From the NCBI GenBank assembly GCA_019918135.1, contig WBZZ01002504.1, forward strand, positions 1-64,000: 64,000 nucleotides of DNA, in the 5' to 3' direction. Source of the stretch: Paulinella micropora (taxonomy: Eukaryota > Cercozoa > Imbricatea > Euglyphida > Paulinellidae). The translations under genes were made by a program, and so were the position numbers. Below are positions 30,704-41,468 of the stretch, piece after piece. Every line of letters starts with the position of its first letter. Within the stretch, counting starts at the first letter, position 1. A model generated the notes under the pieces. The model worked only from the letters and a program-made list of their open reading frames with translations. It was not told where the DNA came from and searched no databases.

Positions 30704-31272
30704 ATGAACAAACATGATTTTGTAAATACTCTAACAAACAAAATGACTTCCGATCCAAATTTAGATAAACGAGTTTCAACAGATTTAAATATTGATGAAG
30801 GAATGCCACCGAAGGGGGTTTCACCCTACCATGCCCCCGAGTGTAGCGGAGACACCGCTACCCCCGAGCATCACTTCACAGCAACCAGAGCCACAGCAAT
30901 CAGAGCCAGAGCCACAGCAACCAGAGCCAGAGCCTGAGCCAGAGGAGCAACAGGGAGAGGGTCGCGGTTTAATGACTAATGAAATGATGATATAATGAAA
31001 AAATATGGATGGTATCTCGGAGCAATAACCAGTGATGAAATTTACAAGTTGAAGCCAGGAAGCAGAAAGCGATATGGATTTATTATGAATTGGACAATCA
31101 CAAACAAGCAGGGTCTCATTGGATTGCCGTATGGATGAGTCTAGATAAAGACACAGGAGTGTTGAAGTCTATGACCCCTTAGCACTTTACGAGCCAACAG
31201 AAGACTTTCAACAACAAATGAAACAACTAATTGACCGAAGCCACCCAAGCACATATCTATTAATGAAGGTTA
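30704..31272 (+). pseudogene. Ulp1/adenain-like protease, right copy, 5' part (split by retrotransposon)
   Basis: The start 'MNKHDFVNTLTNKM' is shared with 2608-3444. Frame changes occur in the Pro-rich linker (near 30810), at the 'MTNE' segment (30972-30995) and after 'SRKRYGFIMN' (31090). The catalytic His region 'GSHWIAVWM'-like is still recognisable. The gene is cut after 'LLMKV' at the TTA of 31270-31272, where the YR retrotransposon begins. The Cys-containing part follows at 38605. Confidence 0.85.
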
Positions 31273-31497
31273 AAGTTTCCGAATCGTAGTTTCGAATTTA
31301 CTTAGAATGAGAACAGAAAAGCTTTATTGGCCTAAACCTTCCGAACTCGTCGGAGTAGTGTGGAGGGAAAGGGGCTAGGCTCAAATAATTCAGGACTCAA
31401 GTTTACAAAACACTAACAGTTGGCGGCTCTGATGTCCACTCGGGACACAGATAGCCGCACCGAAAAACTTGAGTACTGAAACCGAACTTTACAAAAA
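31273..31497 (-). repeat. Split direct repeat B2 (3' terminus of YR element)
   Basis: 225 bp beginning AAGTTTCCGAATCG on the plus strand. It differs from B1 at three positions. Its outer edge is the junction with the protease gene. Confidence 0.92.
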
Positions 31498-31927
31498 AAC
31501 CGGCACGCTCTACTTGTCAACTAAGAAGACCGGGTGGAGGAGGGGATAGTGGAAGGGTAAAACAAAAGGCGGAAAAAATACTATCCATTAAAGCCGGACA
31601 GAGAAACCGGGCGGAGGAGGGGAGAGCGGACGGCAGACTAACCTTAGAGTGACGGAACAATCCCTTAGACCGGAACAAACCTACACTAAACGAGGGAAGG
31701 CACCAAGCACGACGAGCAGGCCAACCTAGTGACTAGTTGTTCACGGCAACAACCGAAGGTAGCACCAAAGCAGTCCAAGGGAGACGCATCAAAGGCGGAG
31801 CGAGCGGAAGCAGCGGAGGCCACCAGCGATCACCAGAACGCCACCAGAAGTCCAGAGCAGACAGAAGCAAAGGACAAACCACAACAAAACAAGGGAAGGG
31901 TGGGCGGGAGTTTGAAAGTTGGGAAGA
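31498..31927. other. 430-bp spacer between repeats B2 and A2
   Basis: GC-rich unique sequence inside the retrotransposon with no convincing gene. It ends in a palindrome GTTGGGAAGATCTTCC...CTTCCCAAC overlapping the start of A2. It could be untranslated 3' sequence of the element. Confidence 0.5.
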
Positions 31928-32102
31928 TCTTCCGATCTTCCCAACTTTCCAACGTAGGCCAAACCTGACGCCGGATCAAACACGTGCCGGCTCCGCCGGC
32001 ACGGCTACGCCGTGCCGACCGGACTACCGTAAAAACGAAACGTCTCCTCGGAACTTTAACGGCGGTTAACTTCGGGCGAAGCCCGGAGCAAACCAGTAAT
32101 TA
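31928..32102 (-). repeat. Split direct repeat A2
   Basis: 175 bp that matches A1 (38430-38604) except at two positions. It contains a strong stem CGGCACGGC/GCCGTGCCG and, on the minus strand, the start of the gag frame ('MFDPASGLAYVGKLGRSED'). Confidence 0.92.
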
Positions 32103-32327
32103 AAGTTTCCGAATCGTAGTTTCGAATTTACTTAGAATGAGAACAGAAAAGCTTTATTGGCCTAAACCTTCCGAACTCGTCGGAGTAGTGTGGAGGGAAA
32201 GGGGCTAGGCTCAAATAATTCAGGACTCAAGTTTACAAAACACTAACAGTTGGCGGTTCTGATGTCCACTCGGGACACAGACAGCCGCACCAAAAAACTT
32301 GAGTACTGAAACCGAACTTTACAAAAA
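32103..32327 (-). repeat. Split direct repeat B1
   Basis: 225 bp, directly abutting A2 at TAATTA/AAGTTT. Together with A2 it reproduces the expected circular junction of the element. Confidence 0.92.
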
Positions 32328-33335
32328 CCTCCAACAATTTGAGCCTAGAGATTTGTCACTGCCCCCATAGCTTTTTGCTCTGCAACTAACTCTGCCAACC
32401 TTGCGCCTACGAAAAGGCGAAAACAGGACGAGGACCACCGTCCCGCGCGCATGATAGTAGAGTCGGAAGCCCCAAGCGACAAGAGACGAGCCGCGCCGCC
32501 ACGACGAAGCGAGATCCCGTTGAATCGACCACCGGTCTTCACGCCCGCCTTCTGGAAGCTCTCTTGCTGTGCTGACGGAAGTTGAACGGTTGAGCGGAGA
32601 ATTATCTGCCAGACGGAAGTAGGGATAGTTTCCCGCTGAAGGGAGCTTGTAGGCGTCGCGACTAGACTCGTAGACCTTCTTCCAAGCATGCGGACAAATG
32701 AGTGGGTTCTGCTCGGCCAGACCAACATCACATCCGCGACGAAAGGGATCCTGTTTTGCGCCGTCCAAAGTAACCATTATGAGGCTCATATTATCGACCT
32801 CGCGCATTTGAACAAAAGAGTTGATAAGGAAACGACACGTTGCGAGCGAACCTGACGCAACCAACTCACCCACGCGAAAAAGGCCGAAGAAACCCCAGAC
32901 TGCAGCTGTGACAACCGTAACCCAGAGATGACGAGTAGACTTCGGGATGTTGCGATCCTTAGCGGCCCCCAAGGTAAAGCTAGCCATAGCTTCCAACATC
33001 GGTAATTCCAAGGTGAGGCAATTGTCTGGCTTGGTACGTTTACAACGTTTGATACCACGCTACGCCATCTCCACGAAGTGGTTATCGGTGGGGTCATCTA
33101 GACTCATTCGGAGGCAGAAGTCTCGAATTGCGTACATATACACCTTACAGGTGGAAACAGACATGAACCGGCTCAGCCAGATAAGGAAGAGGACGATGAG
33201 CACAGGATCGGGCTGCCACCAGACCGGGCACCAATGCTCTGTTGAGTAGGCAGAGCAGAAAAAACGTAACTTGCGGATGGCGGAGCTGTAAGCGGCACTG
33301 GTGCTGTAGGAGACCGAACACGCCATGACTTCCAT
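32328..33335 (-). pseudogene. Tyrosine recombinase of the YR retrotransposon, frameshifted
   Basis: The N-terminal part ('SYSTSAAYSSAIRKLRFF', 'YMYAIRDFCLRM') resembles the core-binding domain. The catalytic part has 'FGLFRVGELV' (first Arg) and, in another frame, 'ISLRRGGAARLLSLGA' and 'MRAGRWSSSCFRLFVG' (second Arg and Trp box). Where the family usually has His before 'SLRR' there is Ile, and the expected Tyr at the end appears as Phe. Frame changes lie near 33060 and 32600. The family inserts circular DNA by site-specific recombination. These substitutions suggest an inactive enzyme unless they are errors. Confidence 0.82.
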
Positions 33336-33346
33336 CGCCGAGGTGA

Positions 33347-34886
33347 CTAGCCAAGGTACTTCCGTTGCTGCTGGAGAGGACGCAAAGAAGGCCCGGACGG
33401 GTTCAACTTGCGCCAGGTCTCTGTCGCCTGGGTCATCTGTGCACGTGCCAACAAATCTGCAAGGTTAATGCAATCGCGTGGCTCTTGAGATGCAGTGAGG
33501 GAAGCGCCAAGGAGAGAAAGTTTAGAAGTCCAAGAGTCAATGAGACTCTGAATGTTCGTTCTAGGCGAATAGCACGAGTTAAGACAGTGAGCAGCCGGGG
33601 CACAGTCCTTGACAATATGGAACTTCCTGTAACCCAAGGGGACCGCAAACTCAAAAACGGCAACGTAAGCACTGAACAGCTCACGCATAGGAGACGAGGC
33701 GACTAGAGACTCAGTGCGAAGAAGGACTAACTCTTCTACGGACCAACAGCGAGAAGAGAAAACACCTTTGGAACGAAAGGGGGCCATGACAATGGCACCC
33801 CTCCCCCATTGCGAACCCTCTACCTCGCAAAAGTTCGCATCGGTCCAAAGTGTGCACTTGACGGGGTCGTTGACCCATGTCATCGACTCTTTGTCATACT
33901 CTCCCGTCTTCAAGAAGTCTGACAGCGGAAGGCGGAAATTGGAGTCGAGGAGAAGGTCGCGGGCCCATTTTGCAGCGTGGCAGGCTCTGGAACTGAACCG
34001 GCCACCTTTGCCACGTGAAGTCGACAAAGTGTTGAAAGCAATCCGCAAGTTTTCTACCGCCGGCCGAAGAAAAAAGAGCATCTGGGAAACAAAGCACAAA
34101 AGGCCCAGGAGACGTTCGAAAGACTTGATGGAGTAGAAACCGCCACCGGCGATGGTAACCAAGGCTTGCATCACGATCTTGCGCTTGTCCGCAGGCAGCT
34201 CCACGAACCAGAAGCCTTTTCGCGTGTCCTTGTGCCAACCGAGGGCACGAAAGGACTGTCCGATGGAATCTTCATGCCACGGGATACCCAGAAGCTTGGA
34301 GAGCGCGTTGAACTCTAACCGAAGTGCCCTAGCTTCCTTCCAGGAAGCACAGATGACGTCGCTGTTATCAACATACAGCTTCATAGGAATGGCCTTGTAG
34401 AGAAAAATGGACTCCAGGGATCTCGCGAAGCGATTCCAACCGTCTGCTGCGTAGACACCCCCGAAGCCCGGCACGAGAACGACGAAGTACAAAAGCTCGC
34501 CAGTGTCTGGGTCCCTACACGAAGAAACTTGCTGCCAGAAGAGCGAGGGCAGTAACAGGGTCTGGTTGTAAGCAGACTTTACATCTGCACCGAAGACAAC
34601 ACAACCGGGACCGGCTTCAATAATTCTGGCCATCTGCTTGTCATGTGTATATTACTCCACCCCATCATCTGTTCTGGGGCAGAGCTGGTTGAAAGGGAGG
34701 AAACGGGGAAAGGAAATGTCATTGATTAGTCTCCTTTCCCCATTCTCGGAATGCCACTTGTCTTTTGGGATGGCACGCTCTCGTGTCACTATGGCCTGGT
34801 GCTTGCAATTGCTACTCGGAAAGGGAGGTCTCGTGAACGGACCCGCCATGAAGCCTTTCTCGACCGCCTTCATGTTGGCCTCATAG
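33347..34886 (-). pseudogene. Reverse transcriptase and RNase H of the YR retrotransposon
   Basis: The upstream frame (34652-34886) holds 'GERRLINDISFPRFLPFN' and ends near 34652. The main frame (to 33347) has motif A 'VVFGADVKSAYNQTLLL', 'VPGFGGVYAADGW', motif C 'MKLYVDNSDVICAS' and the thumb. RNase H follows: 'CTLWTDANFCEVEG' (Asp), 'SSPMRELFSAYVAV' (Glu), 'FHIVKDCAPAAH' (Asp) and 'NLADLLARA' (Asp). The RT box reads YVDN rather than the usual YxDD. It copies element RNA into DNA. The frame change near 34640 separates two RT blocks that should be one. Confidence 0.87.
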
Positions 34887-34901
34887 ATTTGTCGGTTGTC
34901 T

Positions 34902-35908
34902 TCATCTAAAGGGCGCGAGCAAGAGAGTAATCACGTAAGAATTCCCCTGTGCCCCTATAGTGAGTGTCTGTGCCCGTAAGAAGCCTTTAAGCCACACGAC
35001 TTCTGAATCCGGCAAGCAGAACCTGGCGAGGCCCACGATTTCGTCCACGTTGAAGACCGACTTGTAAGGTTCTATAGTACCCTCCCATACCAGCAAGACT
35101 TCTCGCTTGCCTGGTTGAAACCTCTTGTCGCCCTCTTGGCAACCAAAAAAATGAATATTCCTTCCCCTCCCCCTCTGAAACCTAAAGTCTACAAGAGCGA
35201 CACCTCCGACTTGTGTGCCACGAGAAGAGTCCCGCACAAACCAAACATGCGTTGTATATGGAGCAAAACACTGAAGCTCCACCTTCCCATAAAACCCCAC
35301 CAACGCAACCGCTCTGGCAAGACACAACCTAGACATATTAAGGGGAGAAAAACAGATAGAAGGAGAGGTGGGAAGGATGAAGGACCAGAAGGGAAAGTCG
35401 TGCCAGCAAGTATTCCCACTCTCCAACTCCAACAACAGAGAAGGGAGGGAATCAACCGACACAACCCCAACTGTCAACAGATCAAGAGGCACAGAGAGGG
35501 AGACTGAAATCCCGTCACTGTTTGATGAACAAGAGACCTTAGACGGGGGAAGAGAGCGAACCAAAGCGCCCATCTCAGCCTCGGTTCTGGCACTTTCCCA
35601 AATCCACCTAGGGAAAGGGAAGAAAAAGGAAGCAGAAGTGGAAGAAGGAGAAGCAGAGGGGCTTAAAGGGACCGCTTTGCCTTGTAGGCCATTATGTTCA
35701 GTGTACAGCACCTGAGGCTGCTGAGTAGAAGAAGAAAACGAACCCACCAAAGGGAAACTACTAAGAGAGGCAACACAAGGAGAGGAAGACAGAGCAAGTG
35801 GAGAATGGATGTGTTGCTGTTGCTGTTGTTGTGATTGTAGACGTTGATGAGGTTGTTGAGGATGTTGTAGTTGTTGTTGTAGTTGTTGTTGTAGTTGTTG
35901 TTGTTGTG

Positions 35909-35939
<31 letters not shown>

Positions 35940-35961
35940 AAGTTGATGTAGTACTAGTTGT

Positions 35962-35995
<34 letters not shown>

Positions 35996-35998
35996 GTT

Positions 35999-36030
<32 letters not shown>

Positions 36031-36050
36031 AGTTGTTGTAGTTGTTGTGG

Positions 36051-36090
<40 letters not shown>

Positions 36091-36120
36091 AGTTGTTGTT
36101 GTTGACACTTGTAGTTGTAG

Positions 36121-36157
<37 letters not shown>

Positions 36158-36504
36158 AGTTGAGGTTGTTCAAGCTAAATAGTTGCATTGTTGATGGAGG
36201 AACATGAAGAGAGAGACGAAAACGAAGAAGGAGAGATAGAAAAAGAAGAAGAAGAAGAGACAAGACAGGTACCCAACAAAGGAGTAACGGGTGACACTTG
36301 CCCGTCCAAAACAGAGGCATGAAGCACTGAAGCTTCTTTGGAAAAGGCAGTACTAACTGAACTGAAAGGGGCAGTAGAACAAGACGGGCTGTGCCCCACA
36401 GGCTGAACACGAAAAGACGAAGGAGCTGAGCAACTTGCTGACAAATAGGACGATTGCTGGAAAAAAGTGGAACTGGTGGGACCGGTCATATTAGCAAGTG
36501 GCAC
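34902..36504 (-). CDS. Low-complexity (poly-Gln/Asn) region upstream of RT
   Basis: A 502-codon minus frame covers a (CAA)n-type tract at 35810-36170 that reads as Gln with some Asn, and ends with a folded-looking part ('ALVGFYGKVELQCFAPYTTH', 'VDEIVGLARFCLPDSEVVW'). It leads towards the RT frame and may be the N-terminal part of the pol polyprotein. The repeat part could be read in any frame, so coding there is uncertain. No domain recognised. Confidence 0.45.
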
Positions 36505-36790
36505 CGAGGCCTGAGCATTTGAAGGCGAGGAGTCGAAGTAAGACTAATTGTTGCTGAAAGACAAATTTCCTATCCTGGCAAACTTCACCTTGGTCACATG
36601 CTTGCGACCACCTGGATCCCAAGTTTTGCGATCCATTTCAGAAAAAGAGAGAGCAGTGGAAGAGGAAGTCCCACCTAAGGAGACCTCCGGCTGATGTAAG
36701 CCGACCCTGAGAGCTACTTGCCCCACTGCAGAGCTTTCACTCCCAGGGCCCGCTCACTTGTTTGCTTTGCGTTTTCCCCATTTGTCGTTG

Positions 36791-38485
36791 TCAGTCTGGG
36801 CAGTCCACTCGCTTGTGGTCTTTGTTTTCAGGGCACACTGGACACTGGTGTAGAAAGCGACAATCTTCTTTGTAGCTACAGACGCGGCCGTCTGCCCAGT
36901 TGAAACACACCTTCTTGGACTTCTGAAACTGCTGTCTGGCTTGGCCACCCCCACGCGTGGTATTCGCGCTATGCTGCTGCTTCAAGACACCTTGGCCATA
37001 CGATTGGCTGGAATAGGGGGGGGGGGGGGGGGAAAGAGGCTCGAGCATGGCTGAGGCCAACACAAAGGGAAGTGTGCCTTTGTGCCACTGTCCTAACGAG
37101 CTTCGACCACGTGTTGCCTTATCCCATCTCATGGCTGACTGCAACGAATTTTTCCTCACAATGAGCTCAAGGAAGCGGTAGTGCTCCCACATGTCTTCTT
37201 CAGAGTGCTGAGCGTGATGCTTACTGTAAAGGACGATGAGTCTGCGAAGCAAGTCTAGAAACTTCTCAATAGTAATGGTTTTGGGTCCGACTCGTGAGGT
37301 TCACCAATAAGAGTCTTCTTTTTGGACGGTAGAAGCTCTTTGAGGTTGATGAACTCCTTCCCTAACTTTATCTTTTTAAGTACGTCGAATTCTAAATCTT
37401 CCGATCCCGGCAGACTCTGATATTCTTGTGTCAACTTAGCCTTCTCATCTCCTGAAACTGACGTTGAGAAGCCTAATGCTGTGAGCAAGGAGGAGGAGTC
37501 AATACCTTTATCGTTGGCTGCCTCCTTGATCTTGCGTTCCAACTCTTCGTTCGTCTCTTGCAGCTCGGTCAGGACAGATGCATCAAAGTGGACGGTCTTG
37601 CCTTTGTTGCCGACTCGACGAGCAGTGGCTAGCTTCGTCTTGAGCTCCTCTTGCTTTCGCAGAGCCTCATCGATCCCATCTTGAAGCTCTTTCTCTTCCT
37701 TCGTTTTCTGCTTTTTGCTCGGAGGCTTCCCTGGTTCCGGCACTAACTCGTCCCCTTCTTCATTCTTCTGCTCATCCTTCTCGATGAGCTCGGACTGTAC
37801 AATGAAGGGCCATTCAATTGCTTTACTAACAATCTGGGATGCCATAGCCAAGGAGAAAACCGCCTTACTCGAATTCCCTTTGACCTCTTTGACTTCATTG
37901 AAGTAATCGTTGTACAATTTCCCCAAACCATGAGCGTTGTACAAGTTCTCCAGATGAGTCGCGATTGCTTTGGTTTTCTGTTTGTTTGCTTTAGCTTCGT
38001 TGCCTCCATTCCTATTCCCCAGAATGCCATTCACGTCTCGGATTGATTTAATAAAATCGTCGCGTGAGACATTGGCATTCAGCGGAATCTTTGTAAACTT
38101 CAGCTCGACAAACTTCGTCGGTATTCGAGTCCCAAATGATTTCCCCTGCTGTATTTAGATACTTCCATTTCTTAGAATCGTCTTCCAATCGAACCAAACC
38201 GCGAGGGACTTGGACAGACCACTGATTGCCCTCGGTGTTGAGGCGAATGGTAGCTTGCACATCCGTGAAACTCATAACGACCCCGGTTATTCGCACAGTT
38301 TCAGAATTTTTCCCAAATCTTTGAAATAAATCATTGTCTTGAACGTGGTAAGCTGCCAGGGTCGAAAAAATTGAACCAACTTTGAGTTTCTTTACAACAG
38401 CAGGCATTAAAGATGGCTTCTCTGACTCGTCTTCCGATCTTCCCAACTTTCCAACGTAGGCCAAACCAGACGCCGGATCAAACAC
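36791..38485 (-). pseudogene. Gag-like protein of the YR retrotransposon, two frameshifts
   Basis: It starts within A1 ('MFDPASGLAYVGKLGRSED', 38485). The first block ends near 38048, the second (38034-37255) is rich in Lys/Glu with 'LLTALGFSTSVSGDEKAKLT', and the third (37252-36791) has 'HYRFLELIVRKNSLQSAMRW'. It ends in a Cys/His cluster 'VCFNWADGRVCSYKEDCRF' plus 'CPVC' and 'DC', a CCCH/knuckle-like RNA-binding module. A run of 15 G at about 37017 lies in the third block. The role as nucleocapsid is inferred from position and the zinc motif. Confidence 0.72.
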
Positions 38486-38604
38486 GTGCCGGCTCCGCCG
38501 GCACGGCTACGCCGTGCCGACCGGACTACCGTAAAAACGAAACGTCTCCTCGGAACTTTAACGGCGGTTAACTCCGGGCGAAGCCCGGAGCAAACCAGTA
38601 ATTA
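38430..38604 (-). repeat. Split direct repeat A1 (5' terminus of YR element)
   Basis: 175 bp ending CAGTAATTA at the junction with the protease gene. It matches A2 except at two positions. Confidence 0.92.
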
Positions 38605-38786
38605 GTCAAGTAAAACAACAATCTGATACAAGCGACACATGCGGATGGCACTCAATGAGGTTTTTAATGGAGCGAGCGAAAGGCAACCGATTTAAGTTTG
38701 CTAGCGGTTATACAGACCTTAAAGAAGAAGAAGCGGAAAAATTAAAAGCACAGAACGGGTATGGTAATTTTGATACATTTATTTGA
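38605..38786 (+). pseudogene. Ulp1/adenain-like protease, right copy, 3' part
   Basis: It resumes with 'QVKQQSDTSDTCGWHSMRFL', containing the catalytic Cys, and ends 'GYGNFDTFI' at the TGA of 38784-38786. Joined across the insertion it lines up with the left copy without gap. Only the retrotransposon separates His and Cys regions, so this copy cannot give an active protease unless the insertion is removed from the RNA or DNA. Confidence 0.85.
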
Positions 38787-38972
38787 TATTTGTTTGGAGG
38801 GGTTCCACCCCTACCATACCCCGCGGGTTTGGAAAGGGGCCCAGCCCCTTCCATAAACATCGGGGGCTACGCACTTTTAAGGATTACAATAAGCATTAAT
38901 TTTTTTGAAAAAGAAAAAAACGATATTTAGAATAAGCGAGAGTGCGGAGCACGAAGCGCAACTCTAAATATC
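38786..38972. repeat. Intergenic paired-hairpin repeat, unit 8
   Basis: TGATATTTG overlaps the protease TGA. A GGGG/CCCC stem and CCGCGGG follow, then ACATCGGGGGCTACGC, an AT-rich spacer and CGATATTTAGAATAAGCGAG, with a complementary arm ending CTCTAAATATC at the penton ATG. The central part matches unit 2, the same gap in the left element. Confidence 0.75.
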
Positions 38973-39785
38973 ATGGAGTACAAGGGAGGGAAAAGTTCGG
39001 GTATCTATTACATAAATAGTAAAATAGAATAACAGGCACAGACAGCGACTTTACACACGAAATAAACTTAAAATCACTAGTCAATCCCACACATTGTAAA
39101 ATTCTTCATATCTATGTTCCAAAATCTTATTACTCTGTGGCTTCACCTTATAATACTTTTTACACTTAGCGAAGACGGGTATGAGGCTTTAATTACGATA
39201 CCTGAGGGAAACTACACAATGAACAATCTAAAAAATAAGTTGTCGGAGGTACTGACGACAGAAAGTCCGAATGACTATACTTATGTTGTCTCAAGCAACA
39301 ATACAAACACAGAAGCGGAGGATGGTAAATTAACATTCAGTGTTTCAAATAACGGAGGTATTCAACCGCGGTTTATATTTGATGCCGATACCCGCATTCA
39401 CGAGGTAATGGGTTTTGATAGAAATTCAACATATTTCTTCGCTAATGATTTCATTAAATCGCCAAATGTGATTATTTTAACTGGAGAAAAGACTTTATAC
39501 CTTCAATCGGACTTAGTTGGTGAAGGAGATAATCATGTGCTACAAGAAATATACACCGCCAACGAAATTCCATTTGGTGCCATTATATACGACGGAAGTG
39601 GGTCGGAGTATGGTAAGAAATTATCCACCAGTTCAAATAATGTATATAGGTTTTATCTTACAGACGAAAATGATCAGGCTATAAATCTTAATGGATTAGG
39701 TATTGTTATGACATTATTAATTTACAGAGAGACAAATTATCTTAATTTATTTACATCATTTTTCAATTTGTTAAAGTCCAGATAA
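38973..39785 (+). pseudogene. Penton-like minor capsid protein, right copy, frameshifted
   Basis: ATG at 38973 ('MEYKGGKSSGIYYINSK'), then a missing A in an A-run and an extra T in a T-run (about 39155) relative to the left copy break the N-terminal part. From 'TLSEDGYEALITIPEGNY' to the stop at 39785 the frame is open ('FDADTRIHEVMGFDRNSTYF', 'VIILTGEKTLYLQSDLVGEG'). Both shifts lie in homopolymers, so error is possible. Position before MCP fits the penton protein. Confidence 0.7.
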
Positions 39786-39865
39786 TTATTTTAGAATTAT
39801 TTATTTTTTTCTATAAATATATTCTGGTGAATTAGTTAATTTCACAACTGCCTAAAAAAACAAAA

Positions 39866-41412
39866 ATGCCAACTCAACACGGCGGAGAATTAGACTTCAG
39901 TAAGACTGATTATATCAGCGGTTCGTATCGCCTTAACAAACTTACTCCTCGCGAAGGAGCAGGAAATGTTGTTGTTACTTCAGCGGGCGGTCAGGAAAGC
40001 ACATTTGACCTTATCAGTCGCCCATTTAACTTGGCGAAGTCGGTGCTGAGTTTCACTTACATCCCTGGTGCTACAGGAGTTGTAGATAGACACAATCGTA
40101 TTTTTATGGATTGTTTGAGTATGATTAGACAGATTCAACTTCAAACCCGTAGTGGTGTTTATTTGTGTGATTTGAATAATGTCGGAACTATTACGAAAAT
40201 GATTTGGAAGCCCGAGATTTCATTGAAGGACTTTTGGGCACTTGAGAACCATGGAGCAGGTCTTGGTGCTGGGTGTATGCTTCAAAAGTGTAATGCTGAT
40301 GGGCGAGCAACAACAGCCTTTACTGCTAACGTGTATGCTGGACAACAGGCGAGTGCTGCGACTGTAGAAGCTAGTATTAATAACGATGCTAACCTTCAGG
40401 CAACATTGAATCGTTTTGGTAATGCTATTGCTGGGGCTATCGCTCCTCCATCACTTAATGCACGAAGACATGATGATACTTTGCTGACAACTGGAGCGGG
40501 TGCTTTGTCTGCTGTGAATGTTTCATACACTGAGGCAAAGTATCTTGAGGGAGGTATTGGCGGTGCTAACACAGACCCCATTATTTATGTGAAGATTCAT
40601 TGTCTATGATTTACAATACTATTTTCGCACTTGATAAGACTATTATGTCTCCTGAAATTCTGACCATGCGAATTGTTTGGGCGGCTAGTAACAGAACTAT
40701 TTATCACGTTGGTGGTGTTGATGCAAATACAGGTCTGGCTACCACTATTAACACAGCAAATCAAGGTTCTTTTCCTTGCACCACTAATTCTCAGGTAGCA
40801 AACTTAAACTTGTTTCTAGCGGTTGAAACAAACCCTGATGTTATACAGTCTATTCAGCAAAAAGTGAGCAGTGCCGAAGGTATGTCTTTCACAATTGACT
40901 ACCCATACTCATACAAAAACACAATTCAGCCATCTACAAGTCAAAACATTATTATGAGGTTTGATAGAGGACACGAACGGAGAATTAAGAAAATTTACCA
41001 TTCAGCATTTAATAATGAAGAAACAAAGAATACAGCGTATGATAACGATAATAGGAATAGTTCAAAGATTACTTCCTTCTATACTACCCTTGACGGGTCT
41101 AGACTTCAAGAATTTAATATTAGCACTGCTAATACAACCCTTGAAGATTACATGTATCTAAAAAATAAGATTGAAGGCAGTGCTTTGGTAAATAGCAATG
41201 TCTATCAATACAACTGGTTCTGGGTTGATACATTTGACAACACTCGCCCGCTTTGGAGTAAAGACCAGAATGAAATTAGTGGGCTTGACCTTTCTCATGA
41301 GAGACGCTGGGAGATGATGGCTACTACTGCAAATGTTGGTCTCAATCATTACACTCTTGCTATCACTCAGCGAGAGGTTCAAGTGAAGGCAAATGTTATT
41401 ACAATTAGTTAA
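39866..41412 (+). pseudogene. Major capsid protein, right copy, one frameshift
   Basis: The first part (39866-40609) begins 'MPTQHGGELDFSKTDYISGS' and runs to 'PIIYVKIHCL'. The second starts in another frame at 40606 ('MIYNTIFALDKTIMSPEIL') and ends 41412. A single missing base near 40600 separates them, judged from the left copy, where the frame runs through. Typical MCP features are 'LSMIRQIQLQTRSGVYLCDL' and 'YQYNWFWVDTFDNTRPLW'. Total about 515 residues, a normal size for a double jelly-roll MCP. It is the shell protein and is followed by another virion-type gene. Confidence 0.85.
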
Positions 41413-41468
41413 GTGGGTAATTATTAATTTTGATAGTTAATTTATTTTTTTGATAATATAGACCTACA

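Larger units (their letters stand above)
31273..38604 (-). mobile_element. Tyrosine-recombinase retrotransposon (Ngaro/DIRS type) inserted in the protease gene
   Basis: 7,332 bp. Minus-strand order: gag-like, low-complexity ORF with RT and RNase H, tyrosine recombinase. Split direct repeats: A1 (38430-38604) at the 5' end, then after the genes B1 (32103-32327) joined to A2 (31928-32102), and B2 (31273-31497) at the 3' end. B1/A2 therefore mimics the circle junction, as described for Ngaro/PAT-type elements. There is no target duplication. The flanking protease sequence shares only TTA with the junction. A and B pairs differ by two and three bases respectively. Confidence 0.92.

Noticed and set aside
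35761..36163. Long poly-Thr or poly-Val proteins
   Set aside because: They are alternative frames of the (CAA)/(GTT) repeat in the retrotransposon.
40590..40620. Programmed frameshift in the MCP gene
   Set aside because: No slippery heptamer or downstream structure is seen, and the left copy is in one frame here; a one-base deletion is simpler.
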